Assembly (NCBI RefSeq): GCF_019649015.1
Contig: NZ_BLPI01000001.1
Span: 4,087,001 to 4,151,000, forward strand
Direction: 5' to 3'
DNA length: 64,000 nucleotides
Origin: Agarivorans litoreus
GTDB lineage: Bacteria; Pseudomonadota; Gammaproteobacteria; Enterobacterales; Celerinatantimonadaceae
Part shown: piece after piece, positions 40,177 to 48,286 of the stretch
Layout: every line of letters begins with the position of its first letter
How positions within the stretch are numbered: the stretch's first letter is position 1
The notes under the pieces: generated by a model
What the model saw: only the letters and a program-made list of their open reading frames with translations
The model's database searches: none
What the model was told of the DNA's origin: nothing
Program-made: the position numbers and the translations under genes

Positions 40177-40749
40177 TTATCTGCAACAATGAGAAGCAAA
40201 ATCACGCAATATTTTAGCGGTAGCTCCCCATATCACATGTTTTTCTACTTCTATAAAGTACACTTTCTCGAGCTTTCCTCTGCGTTTGAAGGAATAGCCG
40301 TGGTAATTATCTAGTCGCAAAAAGGGCTGTAGTGGCAATACCATTACCTGAGCCACTTCATCGTAGTTAAGTTTAAACGACAACGCCTGGTTGGTGGTGG
40401 CTATAAAAGGGCGTACCGAAAAATCACTCACTGTGGTTTGTTTTGGTAATTGACCATGAATAGTAAAAGCGGTGGGATGAACGCCGATTTCTTCATAGGT
40501 TTCCCTAAGCGCTGTGTGGCTAAGGTCAATGTCTTCGGGATCGTGTTTGCCGCCGGGTAAACTAATTTGTGATGGGTGGTGGCGCAGATGGGCGCTACGT
40601 TGAGTGAGCACTATTTGTTCTGCTTGCCCTGGTTGGGCAATAATCGGTAACAATACCGCAGCAGCATGTTTAGCGCTACGAGGCGAATCTTGTTTAGCCA
40701 GTTGCAGGAGAAAGCGTTGTAAAAAATGTGTGGTTTCTTTTTGGGACAA
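40177..40749 (-). CDS. nudL: Nudix hydrolase, CoA pyrophosphatase type
   Basis: This protein of 190 residues is of the NudL/CoAse class, which cleaves CoA to phosphopantetheine and 3',5'-ADP. The CoA-specific signature LTQRSAHLRHHPSQISLPGG runs directly into the Nudix box (GGK ... ALRETYEEIG, about residues 60-85). The last part, IWGATAKILRDF, is typical of the family. It starts 20 bases after pabB on the same strand and is probably co-transcribed with it. The symbol is by similarity; substrate preference is not proven by sequence. Confidence 0.87.
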   Translation of the reverse strand: MSQKETTHFLQRFLLQLAKQDSPRSAKHAAAVLLPIIAQPGQAEQIVLTQRSAHLRHHPSQISLPGGKHDPEDIDLSHTALRETYEEIGVHPTAFTIHGQLPKQTTVSDFSVRPFIATTNQALSFKLNYDEVAQVMVLPLQPFLRLDNYHGYSFKRRGKLEKVYFIEVEKHVIWGATAKILRDFASHCCR

Positions 40750-40769
40750 CGACTTTCTCCAATTTAGGG

Positions 40770-42140
40770 TTATTCGAGTACCGGAAGAATTCGACTTAAT
40801 TTATCGAAGGTTTCTTGATATTCGGCGTCAACTTTGGAATCAGTGACAACACCGCCACCGGCCCAACTGTATATTTTTTGATTTTCGCATACTAAGGTTC
40901 TAATGGTGATATTAGTATCCATATCACCACTACTAGAAATATAACCAATAGCACCACAATAAGCGCTGCGGCGGCTCTCTTCAAGCTCCTCAATAATTTG
41001 CATCGCCCGAATTTTTGGGGCTCCGGTGATCGAACCTCCCGGAAAACAAGCCGCTAGTAACTGTTCTGCAGAGTAATCTGGGGCAAGTGTTGCGCGGATT
41101 GTGCTTACCAAGTGGTGCACCGCGGGGAAAGATTCAATGGCAAAGAGTTTGGGGACTTTTACTGAGCCAGGGCTCGCGACCCGGCCAATATCGTTACGCA
41201 GCAAATCAACAATCATGAGGTTTTCGGCTTGGTCTTTCTCGGCACTGAGTAACTCGTCGGCCAGCTGTTGATCACGCTGCTTATTCGTACTTCTTGGGCG
41301 AGTACCTTTTATTGGTTTCGTTTCTATTTCACCTTTCTTTAAGCTAATAAAGCGCTCTGGAGAAACGCTAAGAATACAACTGCTGGGTAAACGCATAAAT
41401 GCGGAGAAAGGCGCTTGGTTGGCTGCAATAAGGCGCTGGTAAGCTTCGGCTTCTGTTCCTTGGTAGCTTGCACTAAAACGCTGCGCCAGGTTGATTTGGT
41501 AGCAATCACCACTTAACAAATACTCTTGTACTTGTTCAAACTTTTCATGGTAGGCCGCTTGGTTCATGTTACTTTGCCAGGCGCTGGTTAGTTCAAACTT
41601 AGGTAACTCTTGGCTTGTTTGAATGTTTAGCCAAAGTTCACGCTGCTTTAAACGTTCAAGAGCCGCTTTTTCGTCGCCAATCTCATGCCATTGAATTAGT
41701 GTTGTGCTGTTTATGTGATGATCAAAAATCAATGCCCAATCATAAAAGCCTACTGCCATATCTGGAGTGCTTAAATCTTTGGCTAAGCGCTCCGGTAAAA
41801 CTTCTAAACTTCTTCCTAAATCGTAAGACCACAAGCCTAAGGCACCGCCTTCAAAGGGAAATACTGAAGTACTAGCGTGCTCTTCGGGGAACAGTTGCTT
41901 GCGCAAAGACTCAAGTAACTCAAAGGGGGCTTGTTGGCTTTGATAGTGTTGCTCGCCAACCCTAACTTTGGATGTGCCATCGCTATAGGAGATAGTGGCG
42001 ATAGGATCGGCAACCAAAATATCAAACTGGTTATTCTCGTGGGAGTCGGCAGCCGATTGTAAAAAACAACACCAGTCTTGCTGGGCTAGTTGCGCGAAGA
42101 GTTGTACTGGAGAAATAGAAAAAGTTTTACTAACAATCAT
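40770..42140 (-). CDS. pabB: aminodeoxychorismate synthase component I
   Basis: This enzyme uses chorismate and ammonia from PabA to make aminodeoxychorismate for folate. From the ATG at 42140 (MIVSKTFSISPVQLF) it has 456 residues, the normal PabB length. An in-frame start 105 bases earlier would add a leader unlike PabB. The N-terminal domain has FDILVADPIATI. The chorismate-binding domain shows SGDCYQINLAQRF, PIKGTRPR (PIKGT instead of anthranilate synthase's PIAGT), LIVDLLRNDIGRV, FPGGSITGAPK and GAIGY. The PIKGT lysine supports PabB over TrpE. Confidence 0.94.
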   Translation of the reverse strand: MIVSKTFSISPVQLFAQLAQQDWCCFLQSAADSHENNQFDILVADPIATISYSDGTSKVRVGEQHYQSQQAPFELLESLRKQLFPEEHASTSVFPFEGGALGLWSYDLGRSLEVLPERLAKDLSTPDMAVGFYDWALIFDHHINSTTLIQWHEIGDEKAALERLKQRELWLNIQTSQELPKFELTSAWQSNMNQAAYHEKFEQVQEYLLSGDCYQINLAQRFSASYQGTEAEAYQRLIAANQAPFSAFMRLPSSCILSVSPERFISLKKGEIETKPIKGTRPRSTNKQRDQQLADELLSAEKDQAENLMIVDLLRNDIGRVASPGSVKVPKLFAIESFPAVHHLVSTIRATLAPDYSAEQLLAACFPGGSITGAPKIRAMQIIEELEESRRSAYCGAIGYISSSGDMDTNITIRTLVCENQKIYSWAGGGVVTDSKVDAEYQETFDKLSRILPVLE

Positions 42141-42346
42141 ATAGGTAGTTTTGCGTGACCATTCACTATTCAGAATTGAAGATGTAGATAAATTGTAAAA
42201 ACTTAGCTTTAGGTTATAGCAGGCTTTGTGACGCAAGGGTATCATAGGCGCTGAAGGATAACGACAACAACCCTAACAGCCGTAGCAACAGCCCCGATAA
42301 AAGCTGTTGATAACAAAAGGCCATAATAAGGAAACGTGGAGACTTT

Positions 42347-43873
42347 ATGACCATCATCCGTAAACAGGACTTTATTGACAGTGTCGCAGAATCGCTGCAA
42401 TTCATTTCTTACTACCATCCCCTTGATTTTGTCACCGCAATGGCGGAAGCCTACGAAAAAGAACAGAGTATTGCTGCCAAAGATGCCATCGCCCAAATCT
42501 TAATTAACTCACGTATGTGTGCTCAAGGTTTGCGTCCTATCTGTCAGGATACCGGCATTATCACTGCGTTTGTAAAAGTAGGGATGAATGTTCAATGGGA
42601 CAGTGATCTCACTGTTCAAGAAATGGTTGATGAAGGGGTTCGTCGAGCTTATACCAACCCAGATAACCCTTTACGTGCTTCTATTGTTGCTGACCCTAAC
42701 GGCGCACGTAAAAACACCAAAGACAATACTCCAGCGGTAGTTCACATAGACTTAGTTGCAGGCGACAAAGTCGAGATTATGGTTGCAGCCAAAGGTGGCG
42801 GTAGTGAAAACAAATCTAAGATGGTAATGCTAAATCCATCTGATTCTGTTGCTGAGTGGGTTCTAAAAACCTTACCCACAATGGGCGCTGGTTGGTGTCC
42901 ACCGGGTATGATAGGCATTGGTATTGGCGGCACTGCAGAAAAAGCTGCAGTAATGGCTAAAGAATCGCTAATGGATCCGGTTGATATTCAGGACCTCATC
43001 GCTAAAGGCGCAGAAAATGCCGACGAAGAACTACGCTTAGAGTTGATGGACGGCATTAACAAACTGGGCATAGGTGCTCAGGGCCTTGGCGGCTTAACCA
43101 CGGTGCTTGATGTAAAAGTTAAATCTTGCCCAACGCACGCGGCTTCTAAACCGGTTGTAATGATCCCCAATTGTGCAGCAACACGTCACGCACATTTTCA
43201 TTTAGACGGCAGCGGCCCAGCGGTATTAACGCCACCTAAGCTTGAAGACTGGCCAGAGATCACTTGGGATGTTGGTGATAACGTTCGCCGGGTAGATGTA
43301 AACAAAGTAACTAAAGAAGAAGTAGCCACCTGGAAAATGGGTGAAACGGTATTGCTTAACGGCAAAATTCTTACTGGTCGCGATGCAGCCCATAAGCGTA
43401 TTAAAGAGTATCTAGAGCAGGGTAAACCATTCCCTAATGGCGTAGATTTTAATGGCCGATTTATTTACTACGTAGGTCCGGTAGACGCAGTACGAGATGA
43501 AGCAGTTGGTCCAGCGGGTCCTACAACGTCTACTCGTATGGACAAATTCACAGACATGATGCTCGAAGAAACGGGTTTAATGGGCATGATTGGTAAGGCG
43601 GAACGTGGCCCAGCAACGGTGGATTCGATTGCTAAACATCAGTCGGTTTATTTAATGGCGGTAGGCGGTGCTGCTTACTTAGTATCTAAAGCGATTAAGA
43701 ATGCCAAGGTAGTGGCTTTCGAAGATTTAGGCATGGAAGCTATCTATGAGTTTGAAGTAGAAGATATGCCGGTTACTGTAGCAGTTGATGCTGACGGTAA
43801 CTCTGTTCACCAGCAGGGACCGGCAATTTGGAAGGCTAAAATTGAAGAACTAGATGCAAAACTAAGTAAGTAA
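42347..43873 (+). CDS. fumA: fumarate hydratase, class I
   Basis: This oxygen-sensitive [4Fe-4S] fumarase interconverts fumarate and malate. It is a single chain of 508 residues with the alpha domain (to about 280; RPICQDTGIITAF, KGGGSENKSKM, CPPGMIGIGIGG) and the beta domain (GPAGPTTSTRMDKF, GMIGKAERG). Cluster cysteines lie in CQDTG, near IPNCAATRH and in WCPPGM. The E. coli FumA/FumB are of the same class, about 548 residues, so the symbol means 'class I fumarase' rather than a strict orthologue. The ATG has a GGAGA site upstream. A terminator follows. Confidence 0.93.
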   Translation: MTIIRKQDFIDSVAESLQFISYYHPLDFVTAMAEAYEKEQSIAAKDAIAQILINSRMCAQGLRPICQDTGIITAFVKVGMNVQWDSDLTVQEMVDEGVRRAYTNPDNPLRASIVADPNGARKNTKDNTPAVVHIDLVAGDKVEIMVAAKGGGSENKSKMVMLNPSDSVAEWVLKTLPTMGAGWCPPGMIGIGIGGTAEKAAVMAKESLMDPVDIQDLIAKGAENADEELRLELMDGINKLGIGAQGLGGLTTVLDVKVKSCPTHAASKPVVMIPNCAATRHAHFHLDGSGPAVLTPPKLEDWPEITWDVGDNVRRVDVNKVTKEEVATWKMGETVLLNGKILTGRDAAHKRIKEYLEQGKPFPNGVDFNGRFIYYVGPVDAVRDEAVGPAGPTTSTRMDKFTDMMLEETGLMGMIGKAERGPATVDSIAKHQSVYLMAVGGAAYLVSKAIKNAKVVAFEDLGMEAIYEFEVEDMPVTVAVDADGNSVHQQGPAIWKAKIEELDAKLSK

Positions 43874-43900
43874 TCGACCTAGTTTTGCAATGAGAATAAG

Positions 43901-43926
43901 AAGCGGCTTACGCCGCTTTTTTTTGT
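43901..43926 (+). terminator. intrinsic terminator after class I fumarase
   Basis: The stem AAGCGGC/GCCGCTT with a short loop is followed by eight or more T. It overlaps the last codons of the convergent DoxX gene, which ends at 43908. Confidence 0.88.
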
Positions 43927-44363
43927 GCCATTTTTTTGTTTAACAGGTAATCGGCAGAAAATGGACCTGCTCCCCAAATAACATTAATTAGTATCATTAA
44001 ACCCCAAAGCTGGTGGTCGTAAAAACCACCGGGCCAAAGCACTGGGTAAGACACTACAGCGATGATATTAAAGAAGAATAGCTTCAAAGCAAAAATACGG
44101 GTAAACAAGCCAAGTATTAGAAATACCGGCAAAATTAGCTCGGCTGCAGTTCCTAGATAGGCTGCTAGCTCCCAAGGTAAAATTGGAACTTGGTACTCAA
44201 GTTCAAATAGATAAAGCGTTGAATCCCAGCTGGTAAGTTTTAAATAACCTGAGCGGAAAAATACAATGGCTACCCATATTCGAGTAAACGTGAGTAATAG
44301 AGGGATAAGCAGAAACTGCATCATCTCTACGGCTTTTAGGTAGATATTATAAAGTGGCATCAT
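43908..44363 (-). CDS. DoxX family membrane protein of the bufferin operon
   Basis: This DoxX-type integral membrane protein has 151 residues and about four hydrophobic segments (MMQFLLIPLLLTFTRIWVAI; LAAYLGTAAELILPVFLILG; LKLFFFNIIAVVSYPVLW; LWGLMILINVIWGAG). It begins within the end of the DUF2063 gene (17-base overlap), with AGGAGAG before the ATG. In bufferin (Buf/Hvf) clusters a DoxX gene regularly closes the operon. Its role is unclear; a quinone- or redox-related membrane function has been suggested for the family. Confidence 0.88.
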   Translation of the reverse strand: MMPLYNIYLKAVEMMQFLLIPLLLTFTRIWVAIVFFRSGYLKLTSWDSTLYLFELEYQVPILPWELAAYLGTAAELILPVFLILGLFTRIFALKLFFFNIIAVVSYPVLWPGGFYDHQLWGLMILINVIWGAGPFSADYLLNKKMAQKKAA

Positions 44364-45126
44364 TTGACTCTCCTATCTCTGATGCAAAACTAAAATGGGA
44401 TAAACGTTGTAATTGAATAGATTCGCCAAGGAGGGTTTCTAATTCTGCCAAACAGGGTTGAGGTAGTTCACCTAATGGACGTAGTTGCTGGCAATGGCTA
44501 AGAAACGCATAACTAAGCGGGGATATTTGCTCTAGCTGAACTTCAAAATCGGCTTGCTTAGTAAATAGTACAAAATCTTGTTCATCTAACTCGATGGCTT
44601 CAACTTGGTTTGCTTGAACCATTTGGTAGATAGAAAAAACAGGGTATTGGCTAGCAAGTAAAGACTGATGCGGCGCTAAATGCAGCACTGCATCACCTAA
44701 TTGCTCTGCTGGTATCGATTGGAGAACTTCTACAGTAAAAAACTGGTTTGTTAATGGTTGTCCAGCCGTCTGTTCAATTTGCCAATCTAGCAGTGCGATA
44801 TCTGCTAAATAGGGTAGCGTAGATAGTGCGTCTTGTTGTTTTAAGAACTCATTAAAACCTAAGCCAAAGAGGTTGAGGTCACCTTGATTATGACCATGCT
44901 GCAAAATGAAGTTTTTAGCGACAAACTTAAAGAATTCTTCACCCACTAGCTTTTGCACTGTTGGGTAACTGGCACTCAAAGCTTCACTAAGGCTTAGCAC
45001 ATAGTTATTTTGGTAGATTTGTATCGACTCTTCAGCGCTTAATGCGATATTTGCCAAGCGAGATTCAAGGCTGGTATCTGTTTGATTTAGTGAGCCAGAA
45101 AACTCTTGTTGTAATTGCTTAAGCAC
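44347..45126 (-). CDS. bufC: DUF2063 (BufC/HvfC-type) partner protein
   Basis: This protein has 259 residues, with an N-terminal putative DNA-binding-type DUF2063 domain (residues about 1-100: ESIQIYQNNYVLSLSEALSA, YPTVQKLVGEEFFKFVAKNF). In MNIO systems this kind of protein binds the precursor peptide and presents it to the modifying enzyme rather than binding DNA. The start is a GTG overlapping the end of bufB by eight bases, so translation is coupled; AGGTGAGCT lies just upstream. The C-terminal half is less conserved. Confidence 0.88.
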   Translation of the reverse strand: MLKQLQQEFSGSLNQTDTSLESRLANIALSAEESIQIYQNNYVLSLSEALSASYPTVQKLVGEEFFKFVAKNFILQHGHNQGDLNLFGLGFNEFLKQQDALSTLPYLADIALLDWQIEQTAGQPLTNQFFTVEVLQSIPAEQLGDAVLHLAPHQSLLASQYPVFSIYQMVQANQVEAIELDEQDFVLFTKQADFEVQLEQISPLSYAFLSHCQQLRPLGELPQPCLAELETLLGESIQLQRLSHFSFASEIGESNDATL

Positions 45127-45961
45127 AGCTCACCTCGCTTATTGCAAGATCAATATGTTTAGCTTGCGCCACTTCTTCAATGAGCACCTCTAAGGATGGA
45201 AAATCGCTGTCCCATTCAATAAGAGTGGGGATGCTATTGGCATAGTATTGCTGAAATTGGCGATACAGTTGCCATACCGGCTCGCTAACTTTTTGGTTGT
45301 GGCTGTCAATAAGTACTGTTTTGTTGTCGAGTTGTTTTTCGGTATACCCCGCTAAGTGGATCTCTTTAACCGCGGCTAGGTTTAGTGTCTCTATATACTC
45401 TTGGTTATCCCACCCTAGGTTATGCCCACTGACATAAACGTTGTTAATGTCTAACAACAAGCCACAGCCAGTGGCCTCAACTAACCGGTTCAAAAACTCT
45501 GGCTCATGAATGTGGCTTTCATGATATGCCAAATACGCCGAAGGATTTTCGATAAGCAGTTGTCGCCCCAAAAAATCTTGTGCTTGGTTAAGGTGGCCTA
45601 TAAATATTTGTAAGCACTCTTCTGTATATGGTAAGGGCAATAGGTCGTTATAAAAGCGCCCGTTAATGCTGCTCCAGCTTAAATGCTCAGAGACGATAAA
45701 AGGATTAACATCATCAATTAATGCCTTTAGTTTCTCTAAATGTGTTTTGCTTAATGCATCAAACGATCCTAGCGACAAACCAACCCCGTGCACGCTAATA
45801 GGACTGTGCTCGGCGATTTGCTTAAGTAGATGATAATCGTATGAGTGAGGGTTGAAGTAGTTCTCAGCGTGTATCTCTAGCCAATCTAATTGCTGGTGTT
45901 TGTTTAGCAACTGTTCTGCATAAGCTGAGCGCAAACCAAGCCCGTATTGTTTTTTTGTCAT
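45119..45961 (-). CDS. bufB: DUF692 MNIO-family peptide-modifying enzyme
   Basis: This TIM-barrel multinuclear iron oxygenase (DUF692) has 280 residues. The family converts cysteines in precursor peptides into heterocycles; in bufferins these are thiooxazoles. The metal-binding pattern is visible: GLGLRSAYAEQLL, WLEIHAENYF, SVHGVGLSLG, VSEHLSW, LLIENPSAYL, LLLDINNVYVS, EIHLAGY and LIEWDSDFPS supply the conserved His, Glu, Asp and Asn residues. It lies 70 bases after the precursor gene bufA and overlaps bufC. Confidence 0.93.
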   Translation of the reverse strand: MTKKQYGLGLRSAYAEQLLNKHQQLDWLEIHAENYFNPHSYDYHLLKQIAEHSPISVHGVGLSLGSFDALSKTHLEKLKALIDDVNPFIVSEHLSWSSINGRFYNDLLPLPYTEECLQIFIGHLNQAQDFLGRQLLIENPSAYLAYHESHIHEPEFLNRLVEATGCGLLLDINNVYVSGHNLGWDNQEYIETLNLAAVKEIHLAGYTEKQLDNKTVLIDSHNQKVSEPVWQLYRQFQQYYANSIPTLIEWDSDFPSLEVLIEEVAQAKHIDLAISEVSCA

Positions 45962-46031
45962 AGTGGTGTTCGTTTAAGCGAGGGAGTAGAGAGGCTGCCG
46001 AACCAAGTTTAGCTGGTTCGGCAGTTACAAA

Positions 46032-46286
46032 TTAGCTAGATTGTTTGCTACCACCAGCTAGTTTGTCACATAAGCCTTTTGGCAATACAACAAAAGCGTC
46101 TGATTGGTTGTCAGCTGTCGCTGTGCCGGCACATGAGCTATTTTTGGTAGCACAGTCGTTTTTACCTGCTTTAGCCACGCCGTAACATTTCTCTTTACCT
46201 GCAGCAACAGCTGGAGTGGCGGTAAGAGTACCCAATGCGATTAAACCAGTTACTGCTGTAGCGATTGCAATGTTTGAACCTTTCAT
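46032..46286 (-). CDS. bufA: bufferin precursor peptide, DUF2282 family
   Basis: This precursor has 84 residues with a long signal peptide (to about Ala28, TATPAVAA). The mature part has exactly four cysteines, at 34, 45, 52 and 73, in the family pattern KCYGVAKAGKNDCA ... SSCAG ... GLC. In characterised bufferins some of these cysteines are turned into thiooxazoles by the MNIO partner, and the exported peptide then binds copper in the periplasm. It is the first gene of the operon, with AAAGGAAAT before the ATG. The mature domain is small and Lys-rich. The 'BufA1' four-Cys type fits best. Confidence 0.93.
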   Translation of the reverse strand: MKGSNIAIATAVTGLIALGTLTATPAVAAGKEKCYGVAKAGKNDCATKNSSCAGTATADNQSDAFVVLPKGLCDKLAGGSKQSS

Positions 46287-46332
46287 AATATTTCCTTTAT
46301 CAAATTGTGTCGTGTTAAGTACAACTTGTTCA

Positions 46333-46348
46333 CTTAGTTGTAGCTAAG
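46333..46348. promoter_or_regulatory. inverted repeat upstream of bufA
   Basis: CTTAG-N6-CTAAG lies about 50 bases before the bufA start. It overlaps a second inverted pair, TACAAC (46320-46325) and GTTGTA (46337-46342). It is a candidate operator of unknown type; no ECF or CueR box is clear. Confidence 0.3.
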
Positions 46349-46769
46349 GAAACCGCATGACTAAAGAAAAAATTTCGTGAGTTGTGAAAAAATATCAACA
46401 ATAGGGTAAAGGCTTTTACAATTTTGTATTAAGCGGCTTTTTGTTAGTGCTAGGTATGGCGCGGCTTAAGCCCTGATTTTGTTAGCTTTAAAAAAGTTAT
46501 TTATTTTTTTGATTTTTTTAGTGAAAGATTAGGTTGCAGCTATGTAAAATTAGCTCGCTAGTCACTTACCAAAACTCACTAAGATTTGCCCTTAAGTTAT
46601 TGTCGAAAATTACGCTGCTACGTTTTAAACGAACTCTAGGTAGCATATTGTTATCAGCTTAAGGAAACTTCGGTACGTGGCTTGTCTACAACAGCGCTTG
46701 TAACAGTTACGTGCTTTTTCCTACAAATTAGTTAATTATATCAATACATTGTTTAAACAGGTTGAATTT
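46349..46769. other. AT-rich intergenic region between bufA and a lipoprotein gene
   Basis: No open frame of note is present on either strand. It must hold two divergent promoters. At 46663-46689, GGAAACTT, a 14-base spacer and TCTAC resemble a sigma-E (RpoE) type promoter pointing to the lipoprotein gene. Nothing else is recognised. Confidence 0.4.
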
Positions 46770-47372
46770 ATGAAACAGCTTATCTTGGCTAGCGCCTTGA
46801 CACTATTGGCTAGCGCCTGCACAACGGTAGTTGAAGAAGATCAAACTCAGCGTAAAGAACAACAATATCGCGATACCATTATTGTGAGTGCAGAGCCCGG
46901 TTTTACTGTGTTTAAGCAACAAACAGTATGCGGTCATCCATTGCTAGAAGAAGCCTTGCGAAACCCCCAACGCTCTGATGTGCATGCTTATGATGCTTTT
47001 CATGAAGCCTTTGCTCAAAAATTTGAAGACTTAGGTATTCACTATTTATCTCAAGCTGATGATAGCTGTGATTACTGGATGGCTTTTGCATTGCCTACTA
47101 GTCAAAAATTGAGCGATGAACAATTGATGACTTTGTTTGGGGTATCGCCAGGATTGGCGGATGACGGCAACCAAGACTTTCAACGTGCTACCTTAATGAT
47201 GAGTTTGTATACCGCCCAGTCTAATTACAAAATGTGGCAAGTAAGTCTGCAAGCCTTCGCTCAAGTCGAGACCGACGATATGGGACGTCGCCAAATAGCG
47301 ATTAAACCAGAAGGTGTGGATTACGCGGTAAATCGTGTATTTGCTTATTTAAGTGTTAAGGACGCGCTGTAA
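46770..47372 (+). CDS. DUF4136-like lipoprotein
   Basis: This lipoprotein has about 200 residues. From the ATG at 46770 the signal peptide MKQLILASALTLLASAC ends in a lipobox (LASAC, lipidated Cys17), so it is anchored in a membrane facing the periplasm. The +2 residue is Thr, favouring the outer membrane. The rest is a single alpha/beta domain resembling DUF4136 (FHEAFAQKFEDLGIHYLSQA, TLMMSLYTAQSNYKMWQVSL, then the ending VNRVFAYL). The function is unknown. An in-frame ATG at 46749 is less likely. A sigma-E-like promoter upstream would fit an envelope-stress gene. Confidence 0.75.
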   Translation: MKQLILASALTLLASACTTVVEEDQTQRKEQQYRDTIIVSAEPGFTVFKQQTVCGHPLLEEALRNPQRSDVHAYDAFHEAFAQKFEDLGIHYLSQADDSCDYWMAFALPTSQKLSDEQLMTLFGVSPGLADDGNQDFQRATLMMSLYTAQSNYKMWQVSLQAFAQVETDDMGRRQIAIKPEGVDYAVNRVFAYLSVKDAL

Positions 47373-47380
47373 ATAACAGG

Positions 47381-47536
47381 CAAAAAAAAGCCCAGCTACA
47401 GGGGGCGCTGGGCGTTCAATTTAAGTATTTAATTGCAGTGGCATAGATTAAGACCCAGCGTTTTCGAGAAAGTTTCAAAAATCTTCATTTTTTTCTTAAA
47501 AAAATCCGAGCTCAGTTCTCGTTTTTAGTTTCACCC
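47381..47536 (-). ncRNA. candidate minus-strand small RNA
   Basis: A terminator that works only on the minus strand lies at 47381-47412: stem GCCCAGC/GCTGGGC followed by eight T. No minus-strand gene lies upstream of it for several kilobases. A possible promoter (TTCAGA, 18 bases, CATAAT) lies near 47541-47570 on the minus strand. The transcript, about 150 nt, could form CGAG/CTCG, T7/A7 and CAATT/AATTG hairpins. The terminator may instead simply act as a weak bidirectional end for the lipoprotein gene. Confidence 0.35.
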
Positions 47537-47588
47537 GCAAATTATGCCTAGCGAATGATTGACATCTGAAGGCCTTAAACGTAGATTT

Positions 47589-47603
47589 TAAACAGGTGTT
47601 TTA
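47589..47603. promoter_or_regulatory. PsrA-type operator
   Basis: TAAACAGGTGTTTTA contains the palindrome AAAC-N4-GTTT, the known PsrA half-sites. It lies 17 bases before the psrA start codon, where it would block psrA-fadE transcription. Confidence 0.6.
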
Positions 47604-47619
47604 TTTTTAAGGTGTCATA

Positions 47620-48246
47620 GTGAGACAAGGAACTAAAAGTAAGATCCTCGATGCAGCTGAACGTTTATTCGCTGAACGAGGATTTGCCGATACCTCGTTG
47701 AGGTTAATTACTTCTCATGCTGAGGTTAATCTTGCCTCGGTAAATTACCATTTTGGTTCAAAAAAAGAACTTATCCAAGCCGTTCTTATGCGCTACCTAG
47801 AGCAATTTATGCCCTTGGTAGACAAAGCGATGTTAGAACATATAGAAGGTGATACACCGCCTAATCTGGACCAAGTGTTCTCTTCGTTTATTGACCCCTT
47901 GCTTGAAATGAACCAAGTGAAGAAACACGGAACTGCAATGTTCCTACTATTATTGGGACGAGGCTATACCGACAGCCAAGGGCACCTACGTAAATTTATT
48001 ACTCATCACTTTGGAGAAGTGCTCAGTCGTTTTCAGGAAGCGGTGAGATTGGCTTATCCAGAGTTATCTGACAGCGACATATTTTGGCGTTTGCATTTCA
48101 CTTTAGGAACAGTGGTGTTCACCATGGCATCGAGCACAGCCTTAAAAGATATTGCCAGCGCCGACTTTAATGAAGATTTAAATACCGAAGGATTGATCAG
48201 AAAAGTAATCCCCTATTTGGCAGCCGGTGTGGGTGCGCCAACCTAA
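47620..48246 (+). CDS. psrA: TetR-family fatty acid regulator PsrA
   Basis: This repressor of fatty-acid beta-oxidation genes is released by long-chain acyl groups. It has 208 residues. The HTH region (KILDAAERLFAERGFADTSL, RLITSHAEVNLASVNYHFG) is close to Pseudomonas PsrA. The C-terminal ligand-binding domain has WRLHFTLGTVVFTMAS. The start is GTG at 47620 with AAGGTG seven bases before it. fadE follows after 40 bases, so the pair is probably one operon that PsrA represses through the operator at 47589-47603. Confidence 0.9.
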   Translation: MRQGTKSKILDAAERLFAERGFADTSLRLITSHAEVNLASVNYHFGSKKELIQAVLMRYLEQFMPLVDKAMLEHIEGDTPPNLDQVFSSFIDPLLEMNQVKKHGTAMFLLLLGRGYTDSQGHLRKFITHHFGEVLSRFQEAVRLAYPELSDSDIFWRLHFTLGTVVFTMASSTALKDIASADFNEDLNTEGLIRKVIPYLAAGVGAPT

Positions 48247-48286
48247 ACAATAAAAACTATAAAGTACGTGAAATAAGGATTTGACC

